A DNA stretch of 64,000 nucleotides from Flavobacterium sp. J372 (GCF_024699965.1 NZ_JAJOMZ010000004.1:62001-126000); one strand, 5' to 3'. Counted from the first letter of the stretch, positions 24,307 to 33,361 are shown. The notes: generated from the sequence alone by a model not told the origin. Translations and numbers: made by a program.

Positions 24307-26298
24307 CTACGAGCTATAACGCGACATTACCCTGCCTAATCTTACAGAAAACGAATTAACCAGCTTTTGGTAATCCATTGCCATAGAGAGGGTTTCGGTA
24401 TTATCATCTTCAGGTTTGGTATTGGCAAGGCTGTTACGCAGCTCATTAATGATGCTGTCAACTAGGTACCAACGCAGCGTAAGTATGGTTTCCTGTACGT
24501 ATTGTGCTATGGTTTGGCCTTTTTGTTTTACAATGATTTGCTGGCCTTCCCAGTTGTGCAGCAGTTCACGTTCTTCTTCCATTAAAATATCGGTAACTTC
24601 ACGGGCAAGTTCAGGCTCAAGGTGCATGAGGTATTGCTCTGTTTCAAACTTCTCGTTAGCCTGGTAATAGGCTATCAGGCTTTCATATATAGCTTTAAAG
24701 AGAGGATTGGCCAATTCAGTCTCATCTTCCTGCAGACTTAAGAAAATGCGCTCATAGACCTTATATTCCTTTTTTTCGGTTACTTGTTTCAGCTCACCGT
24801 CTTCATCTGCCTTAAGCAAAATATCTTCAAACTCTTCTGTTTCCCCGCCGTAAAGCAAAAGTATTTCAATAATTTTTCGCTCAAGCTCGTACAGCACATC
24901 AACTTTTGCAGCTGTTTGCTGTGACTCACTCTTTACAACATCAAAAGCCTTTTCCCTCTGTTCTTCCTTAAACTTCTTACCAGCATCGGCCAAATCTTTC
25001 TGCACCAGCTGCGCCAGTGTACTTGACAATACCTGCTCGGAAATATCCATGATCCTGGCAACTTCCTGTATATAAATTTCCCGCTGGATACGGTCTGGTA
25101 TCTTACCAATACTGGTAACCATATCACGTATGAGCCCTGCTTTTTTTACAGGGTCGTTTGCTGCTTCGTCCATAAGTAATGATGCTTTGAACTGGATAAA
25201 GTCTTTGGCATTATTCTCCAGGTGGTTTACAAGCGCTTCATAGGTATTATTCTTCGCAAAACTGTCAGGATCTTCGCCTTCCGGGAAAGTGCATACCTTT
25301 ACGTTCATTCCTTCTTCCAGAATAAGGTCGATACCACGTATAGCAGCGCGTAAACCTGCTGCGTCACCATCAAAAAGTACGGTGATGTTTTTGGTAAGGC
25401 GGTTGATAAGCCTAATCTGGTCGGGTGTTAATGCTGTCCCTGATGATGCCACCACGTTCTCCACACCTGCCTGGTGCAGCTGTATCACATCTGTATAGCC
25501 CTCTACTAAATAGCAGTTATCCTGTTTAGCAATAGCCTGCTTAGCGTGATAAATACCGTACAGCACTTTGCTTTTGTGGTAGATATCGCTTTCAGGGGAA
25601 TTAAGGTATTTGGCAACTTTCTTATCATTACCAAGAATCCTCCCACCAAAGCCTAATACTCTGCCCGACATGCTTTGGATGGGAAACATCACCCTGCCCC
25701 GGAAACGGTCAATATGCCTGCCATCTTCACGCAGGATAGACAACCCGGTTTTCTCAAGATATTCAGCCTTATACCCTTTTCCTAAAGCTTCCGCAGTAAA
25801 TGCGTCCCAAACTTCAGGTGAATAGCCCAGCCCAAACTTCTTTATTGTTTCACCTGTAAAGCCACGCTCTTTGAAATACGAGTAGCCAATAGCACGGCCT
25901 TCATCAGTATTTAGCAATGTATTGTGGAAATACTTTTGTGCAAATTCAGACACCAGGTACATGCTTTCGCGCTCATCGGCCTGTTCACGGTCCTGGTCGG
26001 TTTGCTGGGTCTCCTCAATCTCTATGTTATATTTTTTGGCAAGATAGCGTATGGCTTCAGGATAAGTAAAATGCTCATGTTCCATAAGGAATGCTACAGC
26101 ATTTCCGCCTTTCCCGGAACTAAAATCTTTCCAAATCTGTTTTACAGGAGATACCATGAACGAGGGCGACTTTTCATTACTGAAGGGGCTAAGGCCTTTG
26201 AGGTTGCTGCCCGCACGTTTCAATTGCACAAAATCACCGATAACCTCCTCAACACGGGCGGTTTCAAATACGGTATCAATTGTAGCTTTAGATATCAC
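24307..26298 (-). CDS. dnaG: DNA primase DnaG with a degenerate zinc finger
   Basis: Synthesises RNA primers for replication. The order is an N-terminal zinc-finger-like region (about 1-100), TOPRIM/RNAP core with YLVEGYTDVIQLHQ and VLFDGDAAGLRA (about 255-330), and a long C-terminal helicase-binding region. The CHC2 ligands are not conserved: the normal Cys-x2-His and Cys-x2-Cys are Ser37, Ser40, Asp58 and Ser61 (SPFS and DFSS), although the surrounding EKSPSF and SGKGGNAVAFLMEH motifs remain. Its 663 residues are complete. It converges with the response regulator over a 6-base gap. Confidence 0.95.
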   Translation of the reverse strand: MISKATIDTVFETARVEEVIGDFVQLKRAGSNLKGLSPFSNEKSPSFMVSPVKQIWKDFSSGKGGNAVAFLMEHEHFTYPEAIRYLAKKYNIEIEETQQTDQDREQADERESMYLVSEFAQKYFHNTLLNTDEGRAIGYSYFKERGFTGETIKKFGLGYSPEVWDAFTAEALGKGYKAEYLEKTGLSILREDGRHIDRFRGRVMFPIQSMSGRVLGFGGRILGNDKKVAKYLNSPESDIYHKSKVLYGIYHAKQAIAKQDNCYLVEGYTDVIQLHQAGVENVVASSGTALTPDQIRLINRLTKNITVLFDGDAAGLRAAIRGIDLILEEGMNVKVCTFPEGEDPDSFAKNNTYEALVNHLENNAKDFIQFKASLLMDEAANDPVKKAGLIRDMVTSIGKIPDRIQREIYIQEVARIMDISEQVLSSTLAQLVQKDLADAGKKFKEEQREKAFDVVKSESQQTAAKVDVLYELERKIIEILLLYGGETEEFEDILLKADEDGELKQVTEKKEYKVYERIFLSLQEDETELANPLFKAIYESLIAYYQANEKFETEQYLMHLEPELAREVTDILMEEERELLHNWEGQQIIVKQKGQTIAQYVQETILTLRWYLVDSIINELRNSLANTKPEDDNTETLSMAMDYQKLVNSFSVRLGRVMSRYSS

Positions 26299-26382
26299 TT
26301 TGGATCAAGTTTCAAAGTGTCAAAGTTACAAAGTTTACATACATTAGGCCTTACGAACTTTGAAAGTTCACACATATGTAAA

Positions 26383-26775
26383 TTAAGCCGCTTTTTTACC
26401 ATCAACTTCAAAACAGATTATGCTTTGCAGCATACCCAGTTTTGCATTCTCATTTTCGTAAGCTTTGCAAAGCTTCAGGTGGTTTTCCTTCATTTCAATA
26501 AGGCAACGTTCATATATTGCCTCACGCGACTGCAGGTCTTTCCGGGTAAGGTTAGTCTTAATCTCCAGTATGCACCTGTGCAGGTAAGGGTCGCTTATGT
26601 AGGTTTCGGCATAGTCTTCCTGGTAATTCTCCGTCAGGTTAAAATCTATGAGTTCAAACTCGTGGGCCTCGAGCTTTTGAAGCACCATTCCCGGTACAGA
26701 TTTGTCACGCTTTCCCGGGTCGTTAGGCAGGTCAAAGTCCCCGTCATACTTAAAAGTTACAGTGTAATTATCCAT
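26383..26775 (-). CDS. Hypothetical protein, 130 aa
   Basis: I do not recognise this family. It is a soluble, acidic protein with no signal peptide or membrane segment. The N-terminal half is predicted mostly beta (YTVTFKYDGDFDLPND, FELIDFNLTENYQEDY). The C-terminal half holds long amphipathic helices (LTRKDLQSREAIYERCLIEMK, LKLCKAYENENAKLGMLQ). It lies upstream of dnaG on the same strand, 84 bases away. Codon use looks like its neighbours, so it is probably a real lineage-specific gene. Confidence 0.7.
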   Translation of the reverse strand: MDNYTVTFKYDGDFDLPNDPGKRDKSVPGMVLQKLEAHEFELIDFNLTENYQEDYAETYISDPYLHRCILEIKTNLTRKDLQSREAIYERCLIEMKENHLKLCKAYENENAKLGMLQSIICFEVDGKKAA

Positions 26776-26855
26776 GGCGGCAATTTTTATTTAAAATTAG
26801 CAAGCGCGCCTGAAATCCTGAAACGGATTAACATTACACTATGATAATTAAATAG

Positions 26856-27908
26856 TTAATTTCTAAAAACACTCATAGCCGGGAGTGCTTTTGCATCAAA
26901 ATCCCATAGCGCCTGATTCTCATATGCAGAACCATTTGTAGCTTCAGGGCCGTTGAAGGAAATCCACTCACCTCCCCAATAACAAAAGCCAAGGCCATAT
27001 TCCACAGATATTTCTTTAATCTTAGCCAGATAAGCTGCCTGTCCCTCAGGGGTTGCGGGGTATTGCGGCAATATCTGGTCCTGGCTGCCAATAATGTTGT
27101 TTGTAAAGTCATTATACCCAAACGTAAATGGGTATGATGTTTCGGCAATTACAACAGGTTTACTATGGGCAAGAAACAGTGCCTGCATATTTGCCTGTAA
27201 CTGGTTCAGGTTTTTGCCGTGCCACATAGGGTAATAAGACAAACCAATAAGATCGTAGTCTAAATCAATAAAATTGCTGTAGAAACTCGCAGCCCCTTCA
27301 TACCCTGCATAATGGAGCATAATCACCGCATCTGAATTTTCCCTTACCGCACGGCAGCCTTCTGCCAAAAGGCCTTTAAGTTGTTCCATATTAGCATAAG
27401 CTCCTTCAGGAAACAGGAACCCTGCGTTTATCTCATTGCCGATTTGAATATAGTCCGGACCAATCCCTGTAACAATTTGTTTTGTATAGTTGTAAACACT
27501 TGCTTTAAGCTGTGCATAGCTTTGCCCCGACCACTCTGCAGGCTTTTCCTGATGCGCGGGATCTGCCCAAGTGTCACTGTAATGCACCGTGAGCCATACT
27601 TTCATTCCCTTGTTTCTTATTTCTTCGGCGAAAGTCTTTACTTCATTAAAGCCTGAATGCCCGTCAGCCGGGTTTTTAAACAGGCGCAGGCGTATGGTAT
27701 TTACCCCTGCATTTTTAAGCGTTGTAAGCATATCTTCCGGTTGCCCGGCCGCGTTCTTGACAATAACTCCTGATGTACGCACCTGCGATATAAAAGAGCC
27801 ATCTGCAGCTATAATGTACTCTGGAAAATATGTACCTATATTCTCAACTTCCGTACCTGTGCACGAAATTATTATAGCGAAAAACAAATACAACGCAATT
27901 TGTTTCAT
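26856..27908 (-). CDS. GH53 endo-beta-1,4-galactanase lipoprotein
   Basis: A glycoside hydrolase family 53 arabinogalactan endo-beta-1,4-galactanase, which cuts beta-1,4-galactan side chains of pectin. The acid/base Glu is in QIGNEINAGF and the nucleophile Glu in VIAETSYPF. The fold is a (beta/alpha)8 barrel filling most of its 350 residues. The start MKQIALYLFFAIIISC gives a lipoprotein signal peptide with Cys at residue 16, so it is likely anchored at the outer membrane. The extra 23 codons upstream would sit in the terminator region. It is not in a visible polysaccharide-utilisation locus. Confidence 0.9.
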   Translation of the reverse strand: MKQIALYLFFAIIISCTGTEVENIGTYFPEYIIAADGSFISQVRTSGVIVKNAAGQPEDMLTTLKNAGVNTIRLRLFKNPADGHSGFNEVKTFAEEIRNKGMKVWLTVHYSDTWADPAHQEKPAEWSGQSYAQLKASVYNYTKQIVTGIGPDYIQIGNEINAGFLFPEGAYANMEQLKGLLAEGCRAVRENSDAVIMLHYAGYEGAASFYSNFIDLDYDLIGLSYYPMWHGKNLNQLQANMQALFLAHSKPVVIAETSYPFTFGYNDFTNNIIGSQDQILPQYPATPEGQAAYLAKIKEISVEYGLGFCYWGGEWISFNGPEATNGSAYENQALWDFDAKALPAMSVFRN

Positions 27909-27937
27909 AATTATCTTTTGATGACAAGGTATTAAAA

Positions 27938-27961
27938 AAGGCGCCCCAACCGGAGCGCCTT
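27938..27961 (-). terminator. Terminator after the outer-membrane protein gene
   Basis: A 10-bp GC-rich stem (AAGGCGCTCC/GGGGCGCCTT, loop GGTT) followed by TTTTTT on the minus strand, 34 bases past the stop of the gene at 27995. It separates the sigma operon from the galactanase gene. Confidence 0.85.
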
Positions 27962-27994
27962 CTCTCAAAAAGTACAAAACTAACCCTAACGTAA

Positions 27995-29035
27995 TTAATT
28001 GAAATCGAATCTTACACCCATTGAAAGGTTTTGTGCATCAACAGTATTGTTTGCAAATACCGGCTGCAGGTCATACTTGGCATATAGCGCTACCTCACCA
28101 AAACCTATGTAAGCGCTAAGCCCGTATGTAAAGTCATTCACATTGAAATCACCTTTTTCTTTATGCTTCACTTTGTGGTCATCCTGAGTATACTTCAGTA
28201 TTTGCTTCTCTTTTACGTTTATCCCTGCATAACCGCCAAAACCAATACGAAGGCTTTTGTGCGAAGGGAAGTAAGTAACATCACCGTTAACTTTCTTCGG
28301 TGTAAAATCAAACTCAAGGTGCACCGGTACAACAAGGTTTACGTAACGGAAACGGCTAACTTTAAGATCAAGGCCTGAGTCTGCAAGTGTTGTCTGCCCA
28401 TCAGGTGTTGTTACAAACTTACGGTTGTTTTCAGGGCGCAGGTTGTTATATTGTAATGATAGCCCGTACTTGATATGCAGTAAGTTATTGTTTTTAAGCA
28501 TCCTTGTATTAAAACTGATACCCCACTCATAAAAATCAGACCTGTCTTTAAAGTTATCATGGTCAATCTTATCGTCAACTACCAATCGGTTCAACCCTAG
28601 TGCGAAAACAAATTGTGATGTTGTTCTCTTGTAGCTGTATTGCTTTAGTGTATCATTTTCATTCTCTTTCTTATCGCCCTTCTTAAAAGAGAAAACAAAT
28701 TTGTCATTTTCTTTCGGCAGCTTGCCTTCAACTTTATCGTTTATAAGCTGTTCAAGTTTAGCCTGTTCAGCATTTAAGCCATCTTCAATTTTTTTAGCGC
28801 GCATGTCGGCAAGTTGCTGTTTTCTCGTTTCAGCTTGTGCGGCAGTAATTGTTCCGGCTGAGAGTTGCTGGTTTACCTGTTCAACCTCAATTTTAAGCGA
28901 ATCTTTCTGTGTTTTGGTTATGGTTTCCATGTTTTTAGAAATGGCATCTACCCTTTCGCTGAATGTTTCCTGTGCTTTAAGTTTGGTAGCTGCAAGGCAT
29001 AGCAGTGCCGCTACATAAAAAGTAATCGTTTTCAT
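27995..29035 (-). CDS. Outer membrane beta-barrel protein with coiled coil
   Basis: A 346-residue secreted protein with a Sec signal peptide (MKTITFYVAALLCLAATKLKAQ). Residues about 25-115 form a charged coiled coil (VDAISKNMETITKTQKDSL and on). The rest shows alternating beta strands ending in LSMGVRFDFN, typical of an outer-membrane porin-like barrel. It follows an anti-sigma gene and an ECF sigma gene on the same strand and is probably a target or co-regulated product. A specific function is not assignable. Confidence 0.78.
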   Translation of the reverse strand: MKTITFYVAALLCLAATKLKAQETFSERVDAISKNMETITKTQKDSLKIEVEQVNQQLSAGTITAAQAETRKQQLADMRAKKIEDGLNAEQAKLEQLINDKVEGKLPKENDKFVFSFKKGDKKENENDTLKQYSYKRTTSQFVFALGLNRLVVDDKIDHDNFKDRSDFYEWGISFNTRMLKNNNLLHIKYGLSLQYNNLRPENNRKFVTTPDGQTTLADSGLDLKVSRFRYVNLVVPVHLEFDFTPKKVNGDVTYFPSHKSLRIGFGGYAGINVKEKQILKYTQDDHKVKHKEKGDFNVNDFTYGLSAYIGFGEVALYAKYDLQPVFANNTVDAQNLSMGVRFDFN

Positions 29036-29069
29036 GTTCTTGATGATTTAAATATGTAATTAATGATTG

Positions 29070-29783
29070 TTACTTATGGTTTCTGTTTGCTACAGATGTT
29101 TTTACGGTGTTGTAATTTTTTACAATGGCCTGCATAGCCTTATTCCTGAAGCTGCTGTCAAGTTCACCCTCAACAGATGAAAGCAATGATTTAGCATTAA
29201 CCTTTACAGCAGGCTTTTTAGCTTCATCAGTATCAGCGGCGGCTGCAAGCAGTATTTCGGCTTCGTTGGCTACCGGTTTCTCTACAATAATTTCATTTTT
29301 AGTGGCTTGAGCAACAGCTCCTTCAATATTTACCGGGTACTGTACTGCTACTGCTGGCTTATGTTTTTTTTGAAGGACATTTGGTGCAGCAGTTCCGGTT
29401 TTGGTTTCAGATGCAGTTGTTACAGCCACTGCCTCTTCTTTAGCATTTATAGCCTGGTTTACTACTGCAGACTCTGTTTCGGTTTTAGCAGCTTCTTGCA
29501 TCAATGGCTCCTCTGTTGCTGTAGCTACCTGTACGTCAGTACTTTTTACTTCAGTAGCGTCATTATTATCTCCCTGCTTCAGGAAAATCGTCCCCAGCAA
29601 AAGGAACCCCAAAAAACTAGCAGCAATATACATCCATGCCCTCTTGCTTTTCTTTGGTTTTGCAGTTTTTTCTTCAGCAACCGAAAGCATCGCATCAAGC
29701 CTGTCCCACGCCATTTCCCGTGGCTGTATAGTGCGCTTTTCAAGCTTTTCCCTAACTATATCATCAAACTTATTCGGTTCCAT
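29070..29783 (-). CDS. Membrane anti-sigma-factor-like protein
   Basis: A 237-residue protein with one membrane segment at about 49-67 (WMYIAASFLGFLLLGTIFL). The cytoplasmic N-terminus (MEPNKFDDIVREKLEKRTIQP) carries the AWDRLDAMLS motif common in Bacteroidota anti-sigma proteins. The periplasmic part is Ala/Thr/Glu/Val-rich low complexity. It overlaps the sigma gene by 14 bases. An anti-sigma role is inferred from layout and topology; I see no zinc-binding motif. Confidence 0.72.
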   Translation of the reverse strand: MEPNKFDDIVREKLEKRTIQPREMAWDRLDAMLSVAEEKTAKPKKSKRAWMYIAASFLGFLLLGTIFLKQGDNNDATEVKSTDVQVATATEEPLMQEAAKTETESAVVNQAINAKEEAVAVTTASETKTGTAAPNVLQKKHKPAVAVQYPVNIEGAVAQATKNEIIVEKPVANEAEILLAAAADTDEAKKPAVKVNAKSLLSSVEGELDSSFRNKAMQAIVKNYNTVKTSVANRNHK

Positions 29784-30330
29784 TTACGTAATTTTTTTGT
29801 TTGTTAATCTGCTCCTGCAGCATTTTCCTTGCATGCGATAATTGAGATTTTGATGTCCCTTCACTAATCCCCAGCATTTTTGCAATTTCCTGGTGCTTAA
29901 AACCTTCTATCGCATAAAGGTTAAAAACCATTTTATATCCGTCCGGCAGGCTGTCTATCAGCGTTTGTATGTCTTCTACCGAAAAGTGGCTTTCAATGTT
30001 ATTGAACGTATCTTCTACATAAAACTCATCTTCCAGAAACCCGACCTTCTTCTGCACCCTGATGTATGAAATACATTCATTTACCATTATCCGCCGTATC
30101 CAACCTTCAAAACTGCCCTTGTGCTCAAATGCTTTCAGGTTGGTAAAGACTTTCATAAATGCTGTAATCATTATGTCTTCAGCCTGGTGCAGGTCTTTTA
30201 TATATTGCCTGCAAATACTCAGCATCTTAGGCGAATACTTTGAGTATATCTTCTGCTGGGCATGCCGGTTGCTTTCGGCGGCCAGCCTTATGATATCTTT
30301 TTCTTCCTGGTGTAATGCTATTACTTTCAA
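29770..30330 (-). CDS. ECF RNA polymerase sigma factor
   Basis: A sigma-70 family ECF factor (186 residues). Region 2 includes YSPKMLSICRQYIKDLHQAEDIMITAFMKVFTNL; region 4 includes LPDGYKMVFNLYAIEGFKHQEIAKMLGISEGTSKSQLSHARKML, the HTH. It is first in a three-gene operon with the anti-sigma-like and beta-barrel genes, a common envelope-stress or surface-sensing layout in Bacteroidota. Confidence 0.93.
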   Translation of the reverse strand: MKVIALHQEEKDIIRLAAESNRHAQQKIYSKYSPKMLSICRQYIKDLHQAEDIMITAFMKVFTNLKAFEHKGSFEGWIRRIMVNECISYIRVQKKVGFLEDEFYVEDTFNNIESHFSVEDIQTLIDSLPDGYKMVFNLYAIEGFKHQEIAKMLGISEGTSKSQLSHARKMLQEQINKQKNYVNGTE

Positions 30331-30442
30331 AACAAGTCTTATTGGTTAGTGGCCTGTTCGTCTCACCGCTTTCAGCCGGACTTCTAAATACATAGACGAG
30401 CCGTTTCCAAAAATGGTTGCATGGCCATCAAAAAAATTTACA

Positions 30443-30450
30443 CAAAAGTA
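30443..30450 (-). promoter_or_regulatory. Putative -7 box of the ECF sigma operon
   Basis: TACTTTTG on the minus strand matches TAnnTTTG and lies 112 bases before the sigma gene start. This leaves room for a long 5' leader; no convincing TTG partner was seen. Confidence 0.4.
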
Positions 30451-30499
30451 TCAATTATTTAATATCTTATTGAAAACAAGGTTCTTACATAAATAAAAA

Positions 30500-30521
30500 A
30501 AGCTGCCCTTTCAGGCAGCTT
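30500..30521 (-). terminator. Terminator after the T9SS-sorted protein gene
   Basis: Stem AAGCTGCC/GGCAGCTT with a short loop, followed by a T7 run on the minus strand, 21 bases past the stop at 30542. Confidence 0.85.
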
Positions 30522-30541
30522 CTCCCCTAAAATATGAAAAA

Positions 30542-31852
30542 CTACTCTTTGATGAATTTCTGTGTTGATGAATTACCGTTAACAACAGTATTAATAACAT
30601 ATATACCGCTTTGCAGGTTACTTACGTTAACAGCTGCTTCGGTAACTTTCGGGCTGGCCTTCAAAACCTGCTGCCCAAGTGTATTGTACACCGTTATCTC
30701 ATCTATTGACGAACCTGATTTAATTGTTAACACTTCTTTAACAGGATTGGGATACAGGGAAGTTTTTACATTTGCGAAGTCGCTTGTACCTGCGGTTGAA
30801 TCAGTACTGAAATAAATGTTATCCATAAAAACAGTACCTGCATTATTTGTCGAGAAAATAATTTGCTGGATGTTTGCTCTTGCAGTCATATTTACAAAAT
30901 CAGTCATAGGTATGCTGTAATGAAGCCATTCGCCTACAGGCGGTGTTGCATACGTTATTTCATGCTCGCTGTCATCCCCACCCTGGTAAGCGCCATTCGG
31001 GCCAAAGTCAACCAGCTTGATTCGCAGTTGGGTAAAATCTGCCGACCATACATCAAAATTGAAATAGTTCATATTTGTGGCATTGATATTAGCGGCAGGC
31101 TCTATCCCTGCAAAATTAAGAGACGAGTATTTCTTAGTCAGGTTGCCTTGTATCTGCACTTCAGCATGTGCCGCCTGAGACCAAACTGTAAGCCATGTAC
31201 TCATGTTAATGCCGGCATATGCATCGCTGAAAAGCGAGATAACCTGTGATGACGGTGCTGTTGGTGTTGGCGCAGCAGTTAGCGGAGCCGGCGGTGGCGG
31301 CGCGGCACCAAATGTAATGTTGTCAAAATAAACCACATTGTCCTGAGTGCGCGGGCCCGTACCAAAGTCAGGAAAAACAACTATCTGGTCATACGGGCTA
31401 AGGGCGCCTACATAATCAGCGAAGTTGAAGGTAAGCTGTTCCCATTGGTTTACCAGCGTGTTTGTAACTGATTTCTCCGGAAGTGCATCTCCGGTAGGCG
31501 TCACAAGCTTAATCTTCACCGGACTGATTACGGTTTTGTAAACCATAATTTTAATCTGCGCATTGCTGTTGGTCAGAACCCAGTCGGGCATCCCATTTTC
31601 ATGGTTTATTTCTGTTCCTGCCCATGGCATACCCGCTTGCAGTGCTGTAAATTTTGCTACGTTGGCAGATGTATTGATACCACCCGGGAAAGGGTTGGCA
31701 ACCACCTCAAGTGCAGGGTTGGTAGCATTTTCAAATACATTCCATACATAATTTGCCCCGGCGCCTCCCGGTTCAAAGTCAATTGCCTGTTGTGCAATGG
31801 CTGCACCTGAAAAGGCAATTATTGATAATAATGAATAGTAAAGTTTTTTCAT
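30542..31852 (-). CDS. T9SS-secreted protein with two CBM-like domains
   Basis: A 436-residue secreted protein. A signal peptide (MKKLYYSLLSIIAFSGAAIAQQ) is followed by a first beta-sandwich (about 25-185, ending VVYFDNITFG), a proline-rich linker (PPPPAPLTAAPTPTAPS), and a second beta-sandwich (about 205-350, ending TVFMDNIYFST). A T9SS type A sorting domain closes it (SLYPNPVKEVLTI through VNGNSSTQKFIKE). The repeated MDNI/FDNI end resembles carbohydrate-binding modules. No catalytic domain is present, so a surface-attached glycan-binding or cell-surface role is inferred. Confidence 0.82.
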   Translation of the reverse strand: MKKLYYSLLSIIAFSGAAIAQQAIDFEPGGAGANYVWNVFENATNPALEVVANPFPGGINTSANVAKFTALQAGMPWAGTEINHENGMPDWVLTNSNAQIKIMVYKTVISPVKIKLVTPTGDALPEKSVTNTLVNQWEQLTFNFADYVGALSPYDQIVVFPDFGTGPRTQDNVVYFDNITFGAAPPPPAPLTAAPTPTAPSSQVISLFSDAYAGINMSTWLTVWSQAAHAEVQIQGNLTKKYSSLNFAGIEPAANINATNMNYFNFDVWSADFTQLRIKLVDFGPNGAYQGGDDSEHEITYATPPVGEWLHYSIPMTDFVNMTARANIQQIIFSTNNAGTVFMDNIYFSTDSTAGTSDFANVKTSLYPNPVKEVLTIKSGSSIDEITVYNTLGQQVLKASPKVTEAAVNVSNLQSGIYVINTVVNGNSSTQKFIKE

Positions 31853-32124
31853 GAGTGATTGTTTTAATGTTTCGGTAAGCTATGTTACGAATTTTATTAC
31901 ATCAAAATAATCACCGGGGCAATACAAATACTATACAAAAAATAATACCATAATTTTTTGTACAAATAAATACGAAATCTCTAATAAATTGAGAAGTTGT
32001 TGAGTATTGAGAAAGCCTATAATTAAACAATCTATATCGTTGTTGTTGTGGTAATGTATAGTTATTTAAAAGAGAGCAGAACTATTGTTGTACTAAAAAC
32101 GTGATTACGAAAACGATATATTAA
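31853..32124. other. A/T-rich gap, no gene seen
   Basis: This 272-bp gap between the divergently spaced secreted-protein and polyprenyl-synthase genes (both on the minus strand) is very A/T-rich and shows no ORF, tRNA or strong hairpin. It should hold the promoter of the secreted-protein gene, but no clean TAnnTTTG was recognised. Confidence 0.4.
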
Positions 32125-33102
32125 TCATATTTTTCGCTCTATAACATAATTCACCATCAATGTGAGGGCATCTTTATATTCCGATGGCGGGAAGCTTTCT
32201 ATAAGCTGAAGGGCTTCAACCTGAAACTGCTTCATCTTTTGTTCGGCATAGCCCAAGCCATTTTTGTCTTTTACAAACTGTATTACTTCTTTTACCCGTT
32301 TGCGATCTTTATTGTGGTTTTTGATGGAATTTATCACCCAGCGCTTTTCTTTATCTGTGCAATTATTCAGTGCATAAATAAGCGGTAATGTCATCTTTTG
32401 TTCTTTAATGTCGATACCCGTCGGTTTACCTATGGCATCATCAGTATAGTCAAACAGGTCATCCTTTATCTGGAAGGCCATACCAATTAATTCACCAAAC
32501 TTACGCATGGTCTCCACATGTGGCCCTTCGGGGTCAACCGATGCCGCCCCAAGCGAGCAGCAGGCTGCAATAAGTGTTGCTGTTTTCTGCCTGATGATTT
32601 CGTAATACACATCTTCAGTTATATCGAGACGACGCGCTTTTTCAATCTGCAACAGTTCACCCTCACTCATCTCGCGTACAGCAACCGATATTATCCGAAG
32701 CAGGTCAAAATCGCCATGGTCGATGGAAAGCAGTAAGCCTTTTGACAGCAGGTAATCGCCAACCAAAACGGCAATCTTATTTTTCCATAAAGCGTTGATT
32801 GAGAAAAAACCGCGGCGCTTGTTGCTGTCATCCACCACATCGTCGTGCACAAGGGTGGCTGTATGGATAAGCTCTATTACCGATGCACCGCGATACGTAC
32901 GCTCATTCACCATCCCTCCCGATACCATTTTGGCGGTAAGGAACACGAACATAGGGCGCATTTGCTTACCCTTGCGGTTTACTATGTAATAGGTTATCCT
33001 GTTGAGCAGCGCCACTTTTGATGACATCGACTCATGGAACTTTTTCTCAAAAAGTTCCATTTCGCGCACTATGGGCTGCTTTATCTGTTCAACAACTTTC
33101 AT
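32125..33102 (-). CDS. Polyprenyl diphosphate synthase
   Basis: A trans-prenyltransferase that elongates isoprenoid chains, likely for the menaquinone side chain. The first aspartate-rich motif is VHDDVVDDS and the second is KDDLFDYTDD. GKQMRPMFVFLTAK precedes them. I start it at MKVVEQIKQ (33102), giving 325 residues, rather than the MGH three codons earlier. The exact chain length cannot be judged from the sequence. Confidence 0.93.
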   Translation of the reverse strand: MKVVEQIKQPIVREMELFEKKFHESMSSKVALLNRITYYIVNRKGKQMRPMFVFLTAKMVSGGMVNERTYRGASVIELIHTATLVHDDVVDDSNKRRGFFSINALWKNKIAVLVGDYLLSKGLLLSIDHGDFDLLRIISVAVREMSEGELLQIEKARRLDITEDVYYEIIRQKTATLIAACCSLGAASVDPEGPHVETMRKFGELIGMAFQIKDDLFDYTDDAIGKPTGIDIKEQKMTLPLIYALNNCTDKEKRWVINSIKNHNKDRKRVKEVIQFVKDKNGLGYAEQKMKQFQVEALQLIESFPPSEYKDALTLMVNYVIERKI

Positions 33103-33207
33103 GTGCCCCAAAAGTACGGAAAAAGGAGCATATACAGGTAGTATTTTTCCATTTCGAGCGGAGCTTGCTAGGTTAAAATGCCACGATAGTTAAGCTTTAG
33201 CCGCCTT

Positions 33208-33345
33208 ACTGGATTTAACGTAAAAATCAAGGATAGGATTGCGCGCCGGAAGAAGGGAAGCGATCCGCGAGTGAGCGGTGAAGCAAGCGAACGGCTCGGG
33301 TCGCGTTGGCAAAAATCTTGACGTAGATTTTAAGTTAAATCCGGT
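33208..33345. repeat. Long palindromic structured element
   Basis: Arms ACTGGATTTAAC (33208-33219) and GTTAAATCCGGT (33334-33345) pair with one G-U. Inside, AAAATCAAG faces CTTGACGTAGATTTT, and a GC-rich core (33260-33304, GCGATCCG to CGGGTCGC) makes a further stem. The core is richer in G+C than flanking DNA. It looks like a mobile palindromic repeat or a structured RNA rather than a coding gene. Confidence 0.65.
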
Positions 33346-33361
33346 CAGGCTTGAATTTTTG

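Noticed and set aside
25924..26844. A 306-residue plus-strand reading frame opposite dnaG
   Set aside because: It lies antisense to a full-length, strongly conserved primase and has no domain; it is a shadow frame.
26856..27908. The GH53 gene as part of a polysaccharide-utilisation locus
   Set aside because: No SusC/SusD pair or other glycoside hydrolase lies nearby in this window.
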